Assembly (NCBI RefSeq): GCF_011762125.1 | Contig: NZ_JAASQN010000002.1 | Location: 744,001 to 808,000 of the forward strand | DNA: 64,000 nt | Source: Sphingopyxis panaciterrae | GTDB lineage: Bacteria; Pseudomonadota; Alphaproteobacteria; Sphingomonadales; Sphingomonadaceae | Direction: 5' to 3' | Shown here: piece by piece, positions 53,374-61,987 of the stretch | Position numbering within the stretch: position 1 is the first letter of the stretch | Layout of the letters: each line of letters begins with the position of its first letter | Program-made: the position numbers and the translations under genes | The notes under the pieces: model-generated | Seen by the model: the letters and a program-made list of their open reading frames with translations, nothing else | Told to the model about the DNA's origin: nothing | Databases searched by the model: none

Positions 53374-55692
53374 TCAGAAGGACGCGCCGAACTTCACGCC
53401 CCACAGGCGCGGATCGCCTTCGAACGAATTGATCGCCCCGTAGACGCCGAGGACAGCATCGCGATTGACCAGCAAATATCGCCGGTTGAAGGCGTTGGTC
53501 ACAAATGCCTGAGCATTGAAGCGGCCGTCGTCGGACTTCCACATGACACGGAAATTCACCACCAGCTTGGCCAGATCCTTCGCGAGCGGATGGTTGGTGA
53601 TCGAGAAGTGCATCGCACTTCTCGCCGTCGCTTCGGACTGGAACGTCAATGTTCCCGCACCGCCCAGCGGGACATGATGGGCGATGACGCCATTGGCGGT
53701 CCATTTCGGCGCCTGGGTCAGTTCCATGCCTTCGAGCGCGATGCCGGTCCCCGGCGCGCGGTGGTCCCGGACCACCACATCGGAATCGACGATCTTCGTC
53801 CGCAGCAATCCGCCCCCGAGCGTCAAGTCCCAGCGGCTGCTGGGCGCATAGTTCAGCTCCAGTTCGGCGCCATACATTCGGGCGTCGCCCGAATTGATGA
53901 ACACATTGGATGTGGTCAATGTGGCTTGATCGAAGCTGGTCACCGACTGCTGCTTGCCTTGATACAGGTAAAGGAAGGCCGCGCCGCTGAGTCTGAGTTT
54001 ATTGTCCAGTAGCTGGTGCTTGGCCCCAATTTCGAATGAATCGAGCGTCTCCTGACCCACCGGTCCCGTCGTGATCACATTGGCTTGTACCGCTCCCGGA
54101 TTCCAGGTGGCGTTGAAACCGCCGCTCTTGGCGCCTCTGGAATAGCTGGCGTACCAGAGATGCCCCCTCGCCGGGGCATATTCAACACCGAATTTGCCGG
54201 TCAGGTCGCGCGTGTCGATCTTCGGTTGCGGCAAGGCCGCATGAACATCCTGGAATTCACCGGTCGATAGATTGCTGAAGGTGCCGCGGGTCAGTTCGCG
54301 GCTTTCCTTGTTGAAGCGGACGCCCAGAATCAGGCTGACATCGTCCGAGACATGCGCGTTGACCTGGCCGAATGCCGCATAGGATCTGGTCTCGACCGCG
54401 GCGTCGACCACCGTCACCCGCGATACCGAGACGAAATCTTCCAGCTTTCGATAGGATTTGTCGTCCGCGTAGAAATAGATGCCCGTGACCCAGTCGAGCG
54501 TGTCGGTCGAGCCGTTCAGCCGCAACTCCTGGCTGAACTGCTTCGCCTTGTTGTCGATCTCCACGAACTGGACGAGACCTGGGCCGAACTCCGACGTATG
54601 AAAGCCGTTATCGCCGTCGAGTTCGTAGCGGAAATCGTTGCGCGAGTAGTTGGTTATCGAGGTGAGCGTAGCCCAGTCGAGGTCGGCCTCCAGCTTGGCC
54701 GTCAGCGAATAGAACTTCTGCTTCAGATCCAGCCTTTCGCTCGGAAGGTCGGTATTTCCCTGGCCGGCCTTCCGGCTCGTGATCGGCCCGTTCGCAGAGA
54801 GCGTGTTGACGCATTTCGCGTCGAGCACGTCCTTGAGCGTGCAAAATGCGTTCGGCCAGTCCGCCGGACTGAGGCTGCCACCGGGTTTCAGCGCGCCATA
54901 GCTGTTGCCGGGGATCGTCTCGCCATCACCGTTCGAATAGGTGCCGATAAGTGTCAGCAGGGCATCCTCGCCGACGTCGAACTCGAGCGTACCGCGCAAT
55001 CCCCATGTATTCGCTGCGCCCAGACGCTGGTCGGCGCCGGGCGTCTTGTTGATATTGTCGCGATGCCCGTCGTGACGGTCCCACTTGCCCGCGAGACGCG
55101 CGCGGACATTGTCGCTCAGCGGGCCGCTGATCGCTCCTTCGAGCATGACCCAATTGTCCGACCCATATTGAACATTGCCATAGCCGGTCAGATCACGGGT
55201 CGGCCGCGACGAAATATAATGGACGAGTCCGCCCGTCGTATTGCGTCCGAACAGCGTTCCCTGAGGTCCGCGCAGAACTTCCACGCGCTCGACATCGAAC
55301 GTCTGTCCGGCCAATGCCGTCTCGTCGCCGAGATAGACCTCATCGACATAGACGGCGATCGAGCTTTCGTTGAGCCGGCTCACATTGCCATCGCCGCTCA
55401 CGCCGCGAATGTTGAAATCGGGAATGGCGCCGCGCGATATCGAAACGGTGAAATTGGGAACCTGCTCGGCAACGGCTGCGAAGCTCTGCATTCCCTGATC
55501 TCTGAGGTCTCCGCCCGACATGGCGGTAACGGCGACACCGACATCCATGATTGATTGTTCGCGTTTCTGCGCGGTGACGATGATCTCTCCGTCCTGCGCG
55601 AACGCAGGCCCTACCGTCGCCACGAGCGTGCTCGCCGCGAGGCTCGCGCGTAAGAAAAACCGCCGGCGCGGCGCATGTATCTTATCCTTCAT
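53374..55692 (-). CDS. TonB-dependent outer membrane receptor
   Basis: The 772-aa protein has a signal peptide (MKDKIHAPRRRFFLRASLAASTLVATVGPAFAQ). The plug reads GEIIVTAQKREQSIMDVGVAVTAM, FNIRGVSGDGNV and VEVLRGPQGTLFGRNTTGGLV. A barrel follows and ends KFGASF. GGAGGGGAAGG precedes the ATG at 55692, which settles the start. It lies downstream of the cupin-amidohydrolase-cupin genes on the same strand and is probably the importer for that unit's substrate. Confidence 0.9.
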   Translation of the reverse strand: MKDKIHAPRRRFFLRASLAASTLVATVGPAFAQDGEIIVTAQKREQSIMDVGVAVTAMSGGDLRDQGMQSFAAVAEQVPNFTVSISRGAIPDFNIRGVSGDGNVSRLNESSIAVYVDEVYLGDETALAGQTFDVERVEVLRGPQGTLFGRNTTGGLVHYISSRPTRDLTGYGNVQYGSDNWVMLEGAISGPLSDNVRARLAGKWDRHDGHRDNINKTPGADQRLGAANTWGLRGTLEFDVGEDALLTLIGTYSNGDGETIPGNSYGALKPGGSLSPADWPNAFCTLKDVLDAKCVNTLSANGPITSRKAGQGNTDLPSERLDLKQKFYSLTAKLEADLDWATLTSITNYSRNDFRYELDGDNGFHTSEFGPGLVQFVEIDNKAKQFSQELRLNGSTDTLDWVTGIYFYADDKSYRKLEDFVSVSRVTVVDAAVETRSYAAFGQVNAHVSDDVSLILGVRFNKESRELTRGTFSNLSTGEFQDVHAALPQPKIDTRDLTGKFGVEYAPARGHLWYASYSRGAKSGGFNATWNPGAVQANVITTGPVGQETLDSFEIGAKHQLLDNKLRLSGAAFLYLYQGKQQSVTSFDQATLTTSNVFINSGDARMYGAELELNYAPSSRWDLTLGGGLLRTKIVDSDVVVRDHRAPGTGIALEGMELTQAPKWTANGVIAHHVPLGGAGTLTFQSEATARSAMHFSITNHPLAKDLAKLVVNFRVMWKSDDGRFNAQAFVTNAFNRRYLLVNRDAVLGVYGAINSFEGDPRLWGVKFGASF

Positions 55693-55989
55693 ATCGGCCT
55701 TCCCCTCCATTTTGTTTGTGTTTTTTCTCCGCGCGCGGTGGACGCAGCCGCCCGTTCGGGTCACACGCGAAGTGCCCGTTCCATGCGGTTCGAACCGCGG
55801 CGCATTCATGCTCTGGCGGCGTTGTGTTCGCTGGGTCCGCCCGTTTTTCGGTCAGGCCTTGGGGCTTTTCGCAGCGACGCGGCCATCCGTCCCGCTGCCT
55901 TTATGCGTCCGCCAGCTTCTTCCTGGCCCTATTCGCGGCGGCCTCGAACCCGCGGTCCGTCGTTCGCGGACTGTCGAGGTTCACGATTG

Positions 55990-56547
55990 CTACCATTCGG
56001 TTCCGGTTTCTGTCCGATACTGCTGAACCGCCTCGAGCGTCCGGAAGACGACCGCGCGGCCCTTCGTGTACGCATCACGCAGCGGAAGGAGGGCGACCGA
56101 TCTTTCGCTTCTGCCCGCCGCGACGGCTTCGACGTCGGCCCTCAGCGTCTCGTCGAACCGGGCCTGATCGCCGGCATCGACGAATTTGGGAATGATGCCG
56201 GAACGATTGTCGAAGATGATGAACAGGACCGCCCCTTCGGAGCCAAACACAAGATCGCCGTTCACGTCATTGGGCGGCGCGACGTAGAAGTCACCCGGCT
56301 TCATCCAACGGCCGTCATGCATGACCGAGCCCGACAGGAGGACGGTCATCGTCGTCGTGTCAAAAGACCGCCTGCCGGCGACATGATCGCCGATCTCGCG
56401 ATCCGCCTTGATGGCGACCCCGACCGGAGAGCCGGGGCTGTTTTTCTCCCCGATGAAAACGCATCTCGTCCAAAGACCGCCGGTCTGCACCCAGCTATCG
56501 TCAAGCTCGTTGAACCTGGCGACGTCGATGCCTTTTTCGAAAGCCAT
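55990..56547 (-). CDS. Cupin-fold protein of unknown function
   Basis: The 185-aa protein starts MAFEKGIDVARFNELDDSW. The central TVLLSGSVMHDGRWMKPGDFYVAPPNDVNGDLVFG has the shape of a cupin barrel, but the usual paired His ligands are missing apart from isolated ones. It may be a non-catalytic or atypical cupin. It follows amidohydrolase copy 2 by about 55 bases and ends about 300 bases before the TonB receptor start. Confidence 0.6.
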   Translation of the reverse strand: MAFEKGIDVARFNELDDSWVQTGGLWTRCVFIGEKNSPGSPVGVAIKADREIGDHVAGRRSFDTTTMTVLLSGSVMHDGRWMKPGDFYVAPPNDVNGDLVFGSEGAVLFIIFDNRSGIIPKFVDAGDQARFDETLRADVEAVAAGRSERSVALLPLRDAYTKGRAVVFRTLEAVQQYRTETGTEW

Positions 56548-56598
56548 GCCTACCCCTTTCCGATTGATTTCCGGCGCGCGCAATGGCGGGCCTGAGCC

Positions 56599-57741
56599 CC
56601 CCTAGAATCCGTAGAGTTCGGCGGCGTTGTGATAGACGATCTTGTCGCGGACTTTTTCGTCGACGCCTTGGAACATGGCGTCGCACATGGCGCGCGAGTT
56701 GGGGTAGGTGCTGATGCCGTGCGGGAAGTCGGTCTGGAACATCAGCGTTTCGGCGCCGAGCAGGTCGTGGGTGCGGATGGCGACGGTGTCGCGCAGGAAG
56801 GTGAGCTTGATGTTGCGCTTGAAATAGTCGCTCGGCTTTTCGGGGATACGGCCCTCGAAGTCCTTGACCTGGACATTCTGGTAGCGCTGCCACTCGAAGT
56901 CCGCGCGCTCGAGGATGTGCGTCGCCCAGCCGGCCTCATTCTCCGCCGAGATGAACTTGAGCTTCGGGTGGCGCTCGAAGACGCCTCCGAAGATCATGTT
57001 CAGCATCGGCTTCACGAACACCTCATATTTCAGCGGCGACTTGGTCGGATTGCGGCCGCCCGAGGCCTGGATGAGGTTGGTCTTCTTGTTGCGCTCGCGC
57101 GCGGTGCCGGCATGGATGTTGACCGACATGTCGTTGGCGACCGCCGCCTCCCACAAAAGGTCCATGCCGCGCTCGTGATATTGCGGCACGCCCTCGCCCG
57201 CGACCGTCGGGATCATCACCCCGACAAAGCCCAGCTTCTTCGCGCGCTCCAGTTCCTGCACCGCCAGCGCCGGATCGTCGTTGGCGCGCATCGCGATGCC
57301 CTTGAACCGGTTGGGATGCGCCGCACAGAACTCCGCCAGCCAGTCGTTATACGCACGCAGCAGCGCCCATTTGAACTCGGCGTCGTCGATCCCGTAAAAG
57401 CCGAGGCCAAAGGTCGGGTACATCACCTCGCCCCAGATCGTGTCGCGGTCGATCTCCTTGATCCGCGCATCGGGGTCATAAGCCGACGGCGGGATATCCT
57501 CTTCCCAGCGCCCCGTCTGGCGCACTTCGCTGTTGCCGCGAAACACGCCCGCCGCCGTGCCGATCGGCGGCATCTCGATATCCTCGCACACCAGGCGGTC
57601 GCTGCCGTCGTCGTTGCGCACCAGACGCGGCGCCCGGTCCCGATACTCCGCCGGCAAACGCTCCTGCCACAAAAACCACGGCTCGATCACGTGCGAATCC
57701 GACGATATGATCTTGTAATCACTGCTCATAATTCTACCTCT
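56599..57741. repeat. 1,143-bp near-identical repeat, copy 2
   Basis: Same sequence and orientation as 43690-44832. The flanks differ completely beyond the ends CCCCTAG and CTACCTCT. One base difference was noticed (C at 57287). Confidence 0.9.
56602..57729 (-). CDS. Amidohydrolase_2 family enzyme (ACMSD/decarboxylase-like), copy 2
   Basis: This 375-aa protein matches copy 1 at 43693-44820 except for an Arg in place of Leu in AMRAND. Metal motifs are DSHVIEP, NIHAG and MFQTDFPH. It sits between two cupin genes on the same strand, a setting quite unlike that of copy 1. The promoter regions differ, so the two copies are probably expressed under different conditions. The changed residue is not one of the metal motifs. 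Confidence 0.88.
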   Translation of the reverse strand: MSSDYKIISSDSHVIEPWFLWQERLPAEYRDRAPRLVRNDDGSDRLVCEDIEMPPIGTAAGVFRGNSEVRQTGRWEEDIPPSAYDPDARIKEIDRDTIWGEVMYPTFGLGFYGIDDAEFKWALLRAYNDWLAEFCAAHPNRFKGIAMRANDDPALAVQELERAKKLGFVGVMIPTVAGEGVPQYHERGMDLLWEAAVANDMSVNIHAGTARERNKKTNLIQASGGRNPTKSPLKYEVFVKPMLNMIFGGVFERHPKLKFISAENEAGWATHILERADFEWQRYQNVQVKDFEGRIPEKPSDYFKRNIKLTFLRDTVAIRTHDLLGAETLMFQTDFPHGISTYPNSRAMCDAMFQGVDEKVRDKIVYHNAAELYGF

Positions 57742-57812
57742 GCCAGTTGGATAATGCCTCTCCGCCGATCGCGGATGGTCATGAAATCACGGTATAAATT
57801 CACAGTTCGGCG

Positions 57813-58259
57813 CTATTGCTTGAGCAGCCCGCCGTGCACTTCGTCCCAATAGGCCATCTCGTCGGGCTCGTCGTAATCGGGCTTGGCGCCGTGATGATCG
57901 CCGAACAGTTCGATAAAGATGCATCCGCCACCGGTGACGACGGCGTCGCCATAGTTGGTGCCCGAGGGGACGATTTTCGCCTGGCCGGGGCGCAGCCAGA
58001 TCCCGTCCATGTACATCGCGCCTTGCACGACCAGATTGATCGCGTCGCAGGAATGCGAATGGCGCCCTCGCAAGGGATCGCCAGGCCCTTCGTTCAGCCA
58101 GACGAGCGCCGCGACGGGCGCGTCCTTGTCGCCATCGGGTCCCAATGAAATCGTGCAGGTTCGCGCGTTCAACCCGCGCTTCGACCATGGCAGATCCGGA
58201 TCGCTGACATTGGAATACCAGCCGCGTCCTTCTTTTTTGGCTTTCTCGATTTCGCTCAC
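57813..58259 (-). CDS. Small single-domain cupin protein
   Basis: The 148-aa protein has a cupin barrel with RGRHSHSCDAINLVVQGAMYMDGIWLRPGQAKIVPSGTNYG; HSH provides two likely metal ligands. It ends WDEVHGGLLKQ. It is the first gene of the leftward unit cupin, amidohydrolase copy 2, cupin, TonB receptor. It may be a metal-dependent isomerase, a dioxygenase-like enzyme or a ligand-binding protein; nothing decides this. Confidence 0.75.
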   Translation of the reverse strand: MSEIEKAKKEGRGWYSNVSDPDLPWSKRGLNARTCTISLGPDGDKDAPVAALVWLNEGPGDPLRGRHSHSCDAINLVVQGAMYMDGIWLRPGQAKIVPSGTNYGDAVVTGGGCIFIELFGDHHGAKPDYDEPDEMAYWDEVHGGLLKQ

Positions 58260-58637
58260 CGAACCCTACTCCCGGTACATGGACGTTACATCGGTGCGAT
58301 GCTCATCCCTATCTGGACCTGGCCGCATCCTGCTGGCCTCGGGCATCTGTAGAACCAATTGCCCCGTTTCGTCAGGGGGACGCCGGCGAAATTAGATATG
58401 TGATGGCGGACGAATCAAAGCCATCGATCCTAATATCGCGCAATCCGTCGCCACCCTTAGAGAAAAGACGCCGATCCACGTCAGTGGACTAGCGATAATA
58501 GTGTAATTCAATCTCGTTCTCGAACTGTCACAGAGATCACTCCATCACATACATGATCTTATTCCGCCTCGGGTTACAGGCGAGAATTACATGATAGATG
58601 GCAAATCACTGGTTGATTCTTATGAAAGTGACGGCGG
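58260..58637. promoter_or_regulatory. 378-bp divergent control region
   Basis: It separates the cupin unit from the MaoC operon and must hold both promoters. I saw no clear palindrome shared with other regions and no gene. Confidence 0.4.
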
Positions 58638-59135
58638 ATGAGCGACAGCGCGACGCATATAAAAGACTTTCCGATACGGCTGCGGGGCCATTCATTCGAC
58701 GACTTTGCCGTCGACATGGTGTTCGATCACCATTGGGGCCGCACGATCGAACAGTCGGACAATATCCTGTTCTCGCTGACGACGCTCCAGTTCAATCCCC
58801 TCTTCTTCAATCGCGAATATGCCAGGGCCGATGGCCACGCGGATATTGTCGTCGCTCCGATGCTGGTTTTCGCGACGGTGTTTGGCCTGTCGGTCGAGGA
58901 CCTGAGCGAACGCGGCGGCGCGTTTCTGGGCGTCGACGACCTGTCGTTCGAAGCGCCGGTGCATGTCGGAGATACGCTCACCGCGCGCTCGACCGTGCGA
59001 GCGCTGCGCCCGTCGAAGAGCGATGCCAACTACGGCATCGCCACCTGGCTGACCGAAGGCTTCAACCAGCGCGGCGACCGCGTGATCGTCTTCACGAGAA
59101 GCAATCTCGTACCTCGCAGGGATGCCAGCTTATGA
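58638..59135 (+). CDS. MaoC-like hydratase, resembles N-terminal half of mesaconyl-CoA hydratase
   Basis: The 165-aa hot-dog protein reads HSFDDFAVDMVFDHHWGRTI near the start and LVFATVFGLSVEDLS in the middle. It ends with EAPVHVGDTLTARSTVRAL and GFNQRGDRVIVFTRSNLV. The middle and end resemble the first half of the two-domain mesaconyl-CoA hydratase (recalled pattern LVFHIVFGKTVPDIS). The Asp/His pair of active MaoC hydratases is absent here (TLQFNPLFFN), so it may need the second MaoC (60283) to be active. ATGA overlaps link it to the dehydrogenase. Confidence 0.8.
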   Translation: MSDSATHIKDFPIRLRGHSFDDFAVDMVFDHHWGRTIEQSDNILFSLTTLQFNPLFFNREYARADGHADIVVAPMLVFATVFGLSVEDLSERGGAFLGVDDLSFEAPVHVGDTLTARSTVRALRPSKSDANYGIATWLTEGFNQRGDRVIVFTRSNLVPRRDASL

Positions 59136-60286
59136 GCTTCTCGCTAACCGACGAGCAATCGATGATCCAGAGCGCGGCGCGCGACTTCGCGATGAACGAA
59201 GTGCTGCCGATCGCCAATGAATATGATCCCGAACGGCGCGACATCCCGCAGTCGCTGCTCGCCAAACTTTCGGAAATGGGCTTTTTCGGCATCACCATTC
59301 CGCAGGAATATGGCGGGCTGGGGCTTGGCTGCCTTGAATATTGCCTCGTCACCGAAGAATTGTCGCGGGCGTGGATGAGCGTCAGCAGCATCATTCGCCC
59401 GATGCTCGGCTATCAGGCGATGACCGAAGCGCAGAAGCGCACTTACCTCCCCAAGATGGCGACCGGGGAAATGCTCTTCGCCTTTTCGATGTCCGAGCCC
59501 GGCACGGGATCCGATATATCGGGCCTGTCGACGCGGGCGGAGCGTGACGGCGATGACTGGCTGATCACGGGCAATAAATATTGGTGCACCAACGCCGACG
59601 GTTCCGACGCAATTCTTGTGCTCGCCCGAACCGAGTCGGTTGACAAGGCGAAGCCACATCAGGGCATTTCGGCTTTCGTGGTCGAAAAACCGCGCGGCGA
59701 ACTGCCCCAGGGTTGTGCCGGCGCGCCGATCCCCAAAATCGGATATTTCGGGTGGAAGACCTGGGAACTGGCGCTCGACCAGTGCCGCGTGCCGCACGCC
59801 AATATGGTGAGCGAGCCCGGACGTGCTTTCTACCTCGCGACCAGCGGTCTCGAAGTCGCCCGCGCGCACACCGCCGCACGGGCGATCGGCCTGGCCCGCG
59901 GCGGGCTTGAAGATGCGATGCGATACGCGCTCGAGCGCGTGCAGTTTGGCCGGCCGATCGGCGAATTTCAGGCAATCCGCTTCAAGATCGCGCAGATGGC
60001 CACCGATATCGAGGCGGCGCGCCAACTGCTCTATTCGGTGTGCAGCAAGATCGATACCGGCGTCCGCTGCGATGTCGAGGCGGCGATGGTGAAGCTGTTC
60101 GCGACCGAGATGGCGGAACGTGTGACGTCGGAGGCGCTGCAGATTCACGGCGGCGCCGGATATACGACGCACCATGCCGTCGAACGCTATTGGCGCGACG
60201 CGCGCCTTACCAAGATTTTCGAGGGCACGTCGGAGATTCAGCTCCGCGTGATCTCTGACCGCCTGTTGGGGAAGCCAGCCGCATGA
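59132..60286 (+). CDS. Acyl-CoA dehydrogenase (short-chain/glutaryl-like type)
   Basis: The 384-aa enzyme has FAFSMSEPGTGSDISGLST, then WLITGNKYWCTNADGSDAI, and a C-terminal LTKIFEGTSEIQLRVISDRLLG. The Glu in FEGTSE is the usual catalytic base. RVQFGRPIGEFQAIRFKIAQMATDIEAA is the standard helix. It starts at 59132 overlapping the MaoC stop and overlaps the next MaoC by four bases. Given its neighbours, a methylsuccinyl-CoA-like or other branched dicarboxylyl-CoA substrate is likely. FAD is the cofactor. Confidence 0.88.
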   Translation: MSFSLTDEQSMIQSAARDFAMNEVLPIANEYDPERRDIPQSLLAKLSEMGFFGITIPQEYGGLGLGCLEYCLVTEELSRAWMSVSSIIRPMLGYQAMTEAQKRTYLPKMATGEMLFAFSMSEPGTGSDISGLSTRAERDGDDWLITGNKYWCTNADGSDAILVLARTESVDKAKPHQGISAFVVEKPRGELPQGCAGAPIPKIGYFGWKTWELALDQCRVPHANMVSEPGRAFYLATSGLEVARAHTAARAIGLARGGLEDAMRYALERVQFGRPIGEFQAIRFKIAQMATDIEAARQLLYSVCSKIDTGVRCDVEAAMVKLFATEMAERVTSEALQIHGGAGYTTHHAVERYWRDARLTKIFEGTSEIQLRVISDRLLGKPAA

Positions 60287-60756
60287 CCATCGTAACACTT
60301 ACCAGTCCCGACAGCTATTTCGAGGACTTCGCACCCGGCCAGCGCATGCGCCACGTCCGCGGAAAAACGATCGGCGAGAATGAGACTGTCATTCTGGCGC
60401 ATCTGACGATGAATACCGCGCAGGGTCATTTCAATGCGCACGACATGGCGGTTTCCAAGTTCGGGAGGCGCATCACCTATGGCGGCGTGACCGCATCGAT
60501 CGTTGTCGGCCTCGCCAGCGAGGACACATCGGAAAACGCGCTGACGGACGTGGCGCTCGACAAATTGCGGCTCAAAACACCCGTCGTCGAAGGTGACACG
60601 CTCTACAGCGCGACCGAGGTCTTGTCTTGCGGCCCATCCGACCGGGCCGATGCGGGGCTTGTCACCTTCAAGCACTACGGCTTCAATCAGCGCGACGAGT
60701 TGGTGTGCGAGGTCGAGCGCACCGTCCTTCTGCGCCGCCGCCCGAACGCGGCCTGA
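60283..60756 (+). CDS. MaoC-like hydratase, resembles C-terminal half of mesaconyl-CoA hydratase
   Basis: The 157-aa protein reads YFEDFAPGQRMRHVRGKTI, then LTMNTAQGHFNAHDMAVSKFGRRITYGGV. NTA..HFNAH..FGRR..YGG is like the active half of mesaconyl-CoA hydratase. It ends TVLLRRRPNAA. It is linked to its neighbours by 4-base and 1-base overlaps. Together with the MaoC at 58638 it could form a heteromeric enoyl-CoA-type hydratase adding water to a C5 unsaturated diacyl-CoA. Confidence 0.82.
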   Translation: MTIVTLTSPDSYFEDFAPGQRMRHVRGKTIGENETVILAHLTMNTAQGHFNAHDMAVSKFGRRITYGGVTASIVVGLASEDTSENALTDVALDKLRLKTPVVEGDTLYSATEVLSCGPSDRADAGLVTFKHYGFNQRDELVCEVERTVLLRRRPNAA

Positions 60757-61979
60757 TGCAGCCCTTTCCGCCAGGCGCTTTGGACGGCGTAAGGGTGATC
60801 GACCTCACCCAAGTGCTGGCGGGTCCGTTCTGCACGCAGATCCTGGCGGACCACGGCGCGGAGGTCCTGAAGGTCGAGCCGCTCAGGGGCGACGAGACGC
60901 GCAGGCTCGGCCCCTATCGCGCCGACGACGAATTACGCGCGATCAGCGGCTATTATCAGAGCGTCAACCGCAACAAGAAAAGCATCGCGCTCGACCTGAA
61001 ATCTCCCGAGGGCCGCCAGGTTCTGCTTGACCTTATCGATGGCGCCGATGCGGTGGTCGAAAATTCGCGCGGCGGCGTGATGGAGCGGCTTGACCTCTCT
61101 TATGAGCTGTTGTCGTCGCGTAATCCCAAGCTCGTATACGCGGCAATCCGCGGCTTTGGCGACCCGCGCTCGGGCGAAAGCCCCTACGCCGCTTGGCCGG
61201 CCTTCGACATCGTGGGACAGGCGATGGGCGGGATGATGGGGATCACGGGTCCGGACGCCGACACGCCCATCAAGGTGGGGCCCGGCGTCGGCGATCTCAT
61301 TCCGGGTCTGTTCGCCGTCATCGGCATCGTGATGGCGTTGATGAACGCCAGGCAGTCGGGTGCCGGGCAGTTCGTCGATGTCAGCATGGTGGACTGCGTC
61401 CTTGCGACCAGCGAACGCATCATCAACCAGTATAGCTATACTGGCCGCATCCCCTGCCCCGAAGGCAACAGGCACCCGCTCTTATGTCCCTATGGTGTCG
61501 TGCGCGCGGCGGATGGCTGGCTGACGCTGAGCGCACCGACCGATGCCTTCTGGCGCAAGCTGCTGACGCTGATCGCGCGGCACGATCTGGTGGACGATGC
61601 GCGATATGCGGCCAATGAGGCCCGACTCGCCAGGCAGGACGAAGTCTATGCGCTCGTCGAGGAGTTTACGCGTACGAAAACCAAGGCCGAACTGACCGAA
61701 TTGTTCGGCGGTGTCATTCCCTTCGGCCCGATCTACGACGTGTCGGACATTTTCGCCGATCCGCATTTCCGCATTCGTGACATGCTCGTCGATGTCGACC
61801 AGCCGGGCTCGGCCACGCCTGTCACCGTCGCAGGTGTGCCGATCAAAATGAGCCTGACGCCGGGCCGCGTCCGGCACAGGGCTCCCCTGCTCGGCGAACA
61901 TACGCGCGAGATACTCCGGACCGCCGGCTACGCCGGCGCTGCCGCCGACCGCCTCTTCCACAACAATATCGTCAAATAG
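60756..61979 (+). CDS. Class III (CaiB/BaiF) CoA-transferase
   Basis: The 407-aa protein has VRVIDLTQVLAGPFCTQILADHGAEVLKVEPL, then YYQSVNRNKKSIALDLKSPEG and the region KLVYAAIRGFG. The catalytic Asp is probably in AFDIVGQAMGGMMGITG. The start TGATG overlaps the MaoC stop by one base. Class III enzymes move CoA between acids, or within a molecule as in mesaconyl-CoA C1-C4 transferase. It probably activates the acid substrate or recycles CoA for this operon. Confidence 0.9.
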   Translation: MQPFPPGALDGVRVIDLTQVLAGPFCTQILADHGAEVLKVEPLRGDETRRLGPYRADDELRAISGYYQSVNRNKKSIALDLKSPEGRQVLLDLIDGADAVVENSRGGVMERLDLSYELLSSRNPKLVYAAIRGFGDPRSGESPYAAWPAFDIVGQAMGGMMGITGPDADTPIKVGPGVGDLIPGLFAVIGIVMALMNARQSGAGQFVDVSMVDCVLATSERIINQYSYTGRIPCPEGNRHPLLCPYGVVRAADGWLTLSAPTDAFWRKLLTLIARHDLVDDARYAANEARLARQDEVYALVEEFTRTKTKAELTELFGGVIPFGPIYDVSDIFADPHFRIRDMLVDVDQPGSATPVTVAGVPIKMSLTPGRVRHRAPLLGEHTREILRTAGYAGAAADRLFHNNIVK

Positions 61980-61987
61980 GAACCATC

